Source: Candidatus Effluviviaceae Genus I sp.
Lineage (GTDB): Bacteria > Joyebacterota > Joyebacteria > Joyebacterales > Joyebacteraceae
Reading direction: 5' to 3'
Assembly: GCA_016867725.1 (NCBI GenBank)
Contig: VGIX01000037.1
Location: forward strand, 1 to 19,044
DNA: 19,044 bases
Shown here: one piece after another, positions 15,523 to 19,044 of the stretch
How the letters are laid out: each line of letters starts with the position of its first letter
How positions within the stretch are numbered: the first letter of the stretch is position 1
Program-made: the position numbers and the translations under genes
Notes under the pieces: model-generated
What the model was told of the DNA's origin: nothing
The model's database searches: none
What the model saw: the letters and a program-made list of their open reading frames with translations, nothing else

Positions 15523-16341
15523 TTACGGCTGGGGCCGGTAGTACCCCTGCGCCTCCGGGAGCCAGGATCTGAGGTCCTCGATGCGCGTCGCGTGGGACGG
15601 GTGCGTCGAGAGGAACTCCGGGGGCGCTCCCCCGCCCCTCGCCGCCATCCGCTGCCAGAACGGGACGGCGGCCGCCGGGTCGTACCCGGCCTGCGCCATC
15701 AGGATGAGTCCGATGCGGTCCGCCTCGGACTCGTGCCTGCGGCTGTAGGGCAGCAGCACGCCCACGTTCGCCCCGACGCCGTACGCGAGCATGAGGAGCT
15801 CCTGGGTCTGCTCGGGCTTCTCGCGGACGGCCCGCGAGAGCGCCATGCCGCCGAGCTGCGCCAGGAGGAGCTGGCTCATCCGCTCGCCGCCGTGGTTGGC
15901 GATGGCGTGGGCGACCTCGTGTCCGACGACGACGGCCAGCCCGGTGGCGTCCCGGGTGACCGGCAGGATGCCCGTGTACACCGCGATCTTCCCGCCCGGC
16001 ATGCAGAAGGCGTTGGCGGTCGAGTCGTCCTCGATGAGGGCGAACTCCCACCGGTAGTTCGCGAGCAGATGGCCGAGGCTGTTGGCGCGCATGAACGTCT
16101 CGGCCGAGCGAGCGATGTTGGCGCCGACCTCAGCGACCATCCGCGTCTTCGCCTGGTCCGTCGAGATCCTGGCGCCGGCGAGGACCTCGCGATAGCTCTG
16201 CTCGCCCAGCGCGACCATCTCGGCCTCAGGCAGCAGAGAGAGCTGGGACCTGCCGGTGATGGGCACGGTCGCGCATCCTCCGGTCGCCGTCGCGAGCGCC
16301 GCGAGCCCCAGAAGAAGGGCGCCGCTGAGAACACGGCCCAT
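15523..16341 (-). CDS. M48-family metalloprotease, lipoprotein
   Basis: This is a zinc metallopeptidase of the M48 (Ste24/BepA/LoiP-like) group. The zinc site is HEVAH (141-145) with the third ligand E204 in HESEAD. NAFCMPGGKIAVYTGIL and STHPSHATRI are family signatures. The N-terminus is a 22-residue signal ending at C23 in GGCATVPITGR, a context common in M48 lipoproteins, so it is probably anchored in the periplasm and takes part in envelope protein quality control. I use the ATG at 16341 (GAGGAG about 6 nt upstream; 272 residues). An ATG at 16371 also has GGAGG and would add ten residues before the signal. It is divergent from the secreted C1 protease. Confidence 0.93.
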   Translation of the reverse strand: MGRVLSGALLLGLAALATATGGCATVPITGRSQLSLLPEAEMVALGEQSYREVLAGARISTDQAKTRMVAEVGANIARSAETFMRANSLGHLLANYRWEFALIEDDSTANAFCMPGGKIAVYTGILPVTRDATGLAVVVGHEVAHAIANHGGERMSQLLLAQLGGMALSRAVREKPEQTQELLMLAYGVGANVGVLLPYSRRHESEADRIGLILMAQAGYDPAAAVPFWQRMAARGGGAPPEFLSTHPSHATRIEDLRSWLPEAQGYYRPQP

Positions 16342-16460
16342 GGCGGCTCCTCTTGTGACCGGCTGTCCCATGACGCATCCCTCCGTTCGCAGTGCGCGCC
16401 CTGTGACCACGACCGGGCGCCGCGCGACTCTACCACAGACGGGGCGGCGCCGCGCCACGC

Positions 16461-16489
16461 TTGAAGGCGCGCCCGCCGGGTGCTACCAT
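16461..16489 (+). promoter_or_regulatory. Promoter of the secreted C1 peptidase gene
   Basis: The -35 TTGAAG (16461-16466) and -10 TACCAT (16484-16489) are 17 bp apart, and a TG one base before the -10 (TGC) makes it an extended -10. Transcription would start near 16496, giving a leader of about 67 nt that contains a run of eight C. The remaining divergent gap (16342-16460) shows no convincing minus-strand promoter for the M48 gene. Confidence 0.55.
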
Positions 16490-16562
16490 CGGTGGTGCGA
16501 CGCGGCACGCCTCCCCCCCCGCGCGGAGACGCCGCGCGCTCCTCCAAGGGAAGGGCTCCCCG

Positions 16563-19044
16563 ATGAAGAACATGCCCGCTCTCGTCGGCTCGCTGCTGGT
16601 TGCGCTCGTCGCCCTCGCGCCCGCGCTCCGGTCGCACGCGGCGCCGGCCGACGATCAGGCCTTCAGGGACCAGCTCCCCGCGGTGTTCGATCTTCGCGAC
16701 GTCAACGGCGTGAACTACGTCACCTCCGTCAAGGCCCAGAGCGGCGGGACCTGCTGGACCTTCGGGGCCATGGCGGCCCTGGAGTCCAACCTGCTCATGA
16801 CCGGCGCCTGGGCGGCGGCCGGCGAGGAGGGCGAGCCCGATCTCGCCGAGTACCACCTCGACTGGTGGAACGGGTTCAACGAGTTCAACAACGACGACAT
16901 CGTGCCCCCGCACGGCGAGGGCGTCCGCGTGCACGAGGGCGGCGACTACCTCATGACGGCGGCCTACCTCACGCGCGCCGAGGGGGCCGTGCGCGACGTG
17001 GACGGCCAGCTGTACTCGCAGCCGCCGCCGCGCACGAGCCCGGGGTTCCATCACTACTACGTCCGTGACATCGAGTGGCTCGAGGCCGGCCCCTCCCTCG
17101 AGGGCCTCAACGCCCTCAAGCGGCAGATCATGCGGTACGGGGCCGCGGCGACCTGCCTGTGCGTGGGCACCGCGTACACGCACGGGAGCGTCCACTACCA
17201 GCCTCCCTACACGACCGACCCGCCGAACCACGCCGTGGCCATCGTGGGCTGGAACGACGGCTGCGCCACGTCGGCCCCGTATCCGGGGGCGTGGCTGTGC
17301 AAGAACAGCTGGGGCACGGGCTGGGGCATGAACGGGTACTTCTGGATCTCCTACTACGACAAGCACGCCGGCCGGCACCCCGAGCTCGGGTTCGTGACCT
17401 TCAGGAGCGTCGAGCCCCTCGCCTACGACCGCGTGTACTACCACGACTACCACGGCTGGCGCGACACGCTCGCGGACGTCTCGGAGGTCGTGAACGCGTT
17501 CACCGCCGAGCGCGGCGAGCGACTCGCGGCCGTGAGCTTCTTCACCGCCGCCGACAGCGTGGTCGCGACGGTCCGCGTGTACGGCAGCTTCGAGGACGGC
17601 GTGCTCGGCGACCTCCTCACCTCGACGGTGGACACCCTCGCGCGGCGGGGCGCCCACACGGTGGACCTGCCCGACACGGTGATGCTGACCGTTGGCCGGC
17701 CCTTCTACCTGAACCTCGAGCTCTCGTCCGGCGGCCAGCCGTTCGACCGCACCTCCGACATCTCCATCCTCATGGGGGCGCGCTACCGCACGACGGTGCG
17801 GTCCTCCGCGGCGCCCGGTCAGAGCTTCTACAGGTCGAACGCCGGGTGGCGGGACCTCACGGACCTCGACCCCACGGCGAACTTCTGCATCAAGGCCTTC
17901 ACGCTGCTCGACGGCATCGGCGTCTACCCCGAGGCGCCGTTCCGTCCGCAGGGCTCGCCCGGCGGGCCGCTGGCGCCCGAGGCGGCCACGTACGTCATCG
18001 CGCACGAAGGCGGCGCGCGCTTCGACTACGCGGTGACGCTGGACCCGCCCGTGACGTGGGCGGACATCAAGAGCCCCGTCGCGGGGTCGCTCGGGCCCGG
18101 CGAGACGGCCGAGGTGAGGGTCGAGATCAACGACCGCGCTGAGCTCCTGGGCGAGGGCCTCCACACGACGACGCTCCGGTTCGTGAACCTCACGAACCAC
18201 CACGGCGACACCGCGCGGAGCATCGTCGTCTCCGTCGGGACCACGACGCTCCAGCACGCGTGGCACCTCGACACGGACCCGGGGTGGGCGACGCAGGACC
18301 GATGGGCGTGGGGCCAGCCGATGGGCGCGGGAGGCCACGCCGGCACGCCGGACCCGACGAGCGGCCACACCGGCCCCAACGTGTACGGATACAACCTCTA
18401 CGGCGACTACAACAACAACATCGACTTCCGCCACCTCACGACGCACGCGATCGACTGCTCGGGCCTGTACGGCGCGCGGCTCAGGTTCTGGCGCTGGCTG
18501 GGCGTCGAGGACCCGTCGTGCGACAAGGTCTCCGTGAGCGCGAGCCGCGACGGCGCGACCTGGGTGACGGTGTGGGAGAACCCCACCGAGATCTGCGACA
18601 CGAGCTGGGTGTTCATGGACGTCGACCTCCTCGGCATCCCGGACGACTGCGCGACCCTCTACCTCAGGTGGACCGTCGGGCCGACCAACGGGACGAACCG
18701 CTACTGCGGCTGGAACATCGACGACATCGAGATCTGGGGCATGGCGCGGGGCCTCGAGCCCGTGGCGCCGGGGCTCGTGCTTCACACCGGGCGGCCCAAC
18801 CCCTTCGGCGACGTCTCGGTCATCCAGTTCGAGGTTGCCGAGCCGCGTCCGATCGAGCTCGCGGTCTACGACGTGGCCGGGAGACTCGTGCGCGTGCTGC
18901 GCAGCGGGCCGCAGGCCGTGGGGCCGGACACGGTGGCGTGGGACGGGCGCGATGCGCGCGGGCGGGACGTTGCCGCGGGGGTCTACTTCGCGAGGCTGGT
19001 GCAGGGCGAGCGCAGTCTCGCGTCGAAGCTCGTGCTCATTCGCT
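16563..19044 (+). CDS. Secreted papain-family (C1A) cysteine protease with beta-sandwich domains and FlgD-like C-terminal sorting domain (reaches window edge)
   Basis: The frame runs 827 codons from the ATG to the window end, and the last base (T) could begin the stop codon, since ASKLVLIR is a usual terminus for this domain. Residues 1-26 are a signal peptide (SHA|AP). The protease domain (about 38-280) has oxyanion Q59, catalytic C64 in GGTCWTFG, H223 in NHAVAIVGW and N248 in KNSWGTGWG. Only about 12 residues precede it after cleavage, so no classical inhibitory propeptide is visible. Next come a lectin-like beta domain (about 285-445), a BACON-like Ig domain (about 454-560), a jelly-roll resembling those of immune-inhibitor-A-type proteins ending in GWNIDDIEIWG (about 565-726), and a FlgD-like domain with GRPNPFG, VYDVAGR and WDGRDARG (about 739-827). 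It is probably exported and then surface-attached or secreted, perhaps by a T9SS-like route. Confidence 0.9.
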   Translation, partial: MKNMPALVGSLLVALVALAPALRSHAAPADDQAFRDQLPAVFDLRDVNGVNYVTSVKAQSGGTCWTFGAMAALESNLLMTGAWAAAGEEGEPDLAEYHLDWWNGFNEFNNDDIVPPHGEGVRVHEGGDYLMTAAYLTRAEGAVRDVDGQLYSQPPPRTSPGFHHYYVRDIEWLEAGPSLEGLNALKRQIMRYGAAATCLCVGTAYTHGSVHYQPPYTTDPPNHAVAIVGWNDGCATSAPYPGAWLCKNSWGTGWGMNGYFWISYYDKHAGRHPELGFVTFRSVEPLAYDRVYYHDYHGWRDTLADVSEVVNAFTAERGERLAAVSFFTAADSVVATVRVYGSFEDGVLGDLLTSTVDTLARRGAHTVDLPDTVMLTVGRPFYLNLELSSGGQPFDRTSDISILMGARYRTTVRSSAAPGQSFYRSNAGWRDLTDLDPTANFCIKAFTLLDGIGVYPEAPFRPQGSPGGPLAPEAATYVIAHEGGARFDYAVTLDPPVTWADIKSPVAGSLGPGETAEVRVEINDRAELLGEGLHTTTLRFVNLTNHHGDTARSIVVSVGTTTLQHAWHLDTDPGWATQDRWAWGQPMGAGGHAGTPDPTSGHTGPNVYGYNLYGDYNNNIDFRHLTTHAIDCSGLYGARLRFWRWLGVEDPSCDKVSVSASRDGATWVTVWENPTEICDTSWVFMDVDLLGIPDDCATLYLRWTVGPTNGTNRYCGWNIDDIEIWGMARGLEPVAPGLVLHTGRPNPFGDVSVIQFEVAEPRPIELAVYDVAGRLVRVLRSGPQAVGPDTVAWDGRDARGRDVAAGVYFARLVQGERSLASKLVLIR

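Noticed and set aside
16420-16460. TAGAGT (minus strand) as a -10 box for the M48 gene
   Set aside because: No acceptable -35 stands 16-19 bp upstream, so it was not annotated as a promoter.
16501-16530. A run of eight C in the leader of the C1 peptidase gene as a phase-variation tract
   Set aside because: C runs of this size are expected in such GC-rich non-coding DNA, and it does not lie in a reading frame or in the promoter spacer.
15876-18785. A 969-codon open frame on the minus strand opposite the C1 peptidase
   Set aside because: It is an artefact of GC-rich codon bias: Arg/Val/Ala-rich with no domain, and it lies opposite an intact catalytic-triad protease.

Overview
The window is very GC-rich bacterial DNA: codon third positions are almost all G or C, and GTG and TTG starts are common. 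It is packed almost end to end with genes, and most of them are housekeeping. The last gene ends in a PNPF-type, FlgD-like Ig/sorting domain of the kind seen in FCB-group and related candidate phyla such as Eisenbacteria, Krumholzibacteria or Latescibacteria. I infer an uncultured, Gram-negative, high-GC member of that broad group. The evidence for Gram-negative is an Mla-type lipid transporter and a lipoprotein signal. The phylum is a guess; a 16S or marker-gene tree would settle it.

Region 1 (50-11755, minus strand) is a long, tightly packed cluster of 14 genes that reads as one transcription unit. In transcription order it holds yicC, remA (DUF370), gmk, rpoZ, coaBC, a type-4 uracil-DNA glycosylase, a nucleotidyltransferase, an 84-residue partner protein, dnaB, mlaE, mlaF, mlaD, radA and an ispD-ispF fusion. 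Intergenic gaps are 1-59 nt or the genes overlap. A near-consensus sigma70-type promoter (TTGACT-N17-TATAGT) precedes yicC. Within the run, the nucleotidyltransferase/small-protein pair is the accessory-looking element: it overlaps its upstream neighbour and is itself overlapping. A perfect 13-bp-arm hairpin sits between mlaE and mlaF, just ahead of the mlaF ribosome-binding site.

Region 2 (11882-13327, plus strand) is a divergently transcribed NFACT/RqcH-like ribosome-quality-control protein with its own TTGACG-N18-TATACT promoter. It appears to lack the helix-hairpin-helix domain. The two divergent promoters flank an imperfect palindrome that could be an operator.

Region 3 (13339-15373, minus strand) is a three-gene cluster: a class I SAM methyltransferase, a CPBP (CAAX-type) membrane protease and the ribosome-rescue hydrolase ArfB. 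ArfB converges on the NFACT gene with only 11 bp between the stop codons, so two ribosome-rescue genes end tail to tail.

Region 4 (15523-19044) has an M48-family lipoprotein metalloprotease on the minus strand, divergent from a large secreted papain-family (C1A) protease on the plus strand. The C1A protease is open to the window edge, where the final base could be the first base of its stop codon.

No tRNA, rRNA, CRISPR array, insertion sequence or prophage was seen. Positions 1-49, downstream of ispDF, hold nothing I can name. No stretch longer than about 220 nt lacks a gene.
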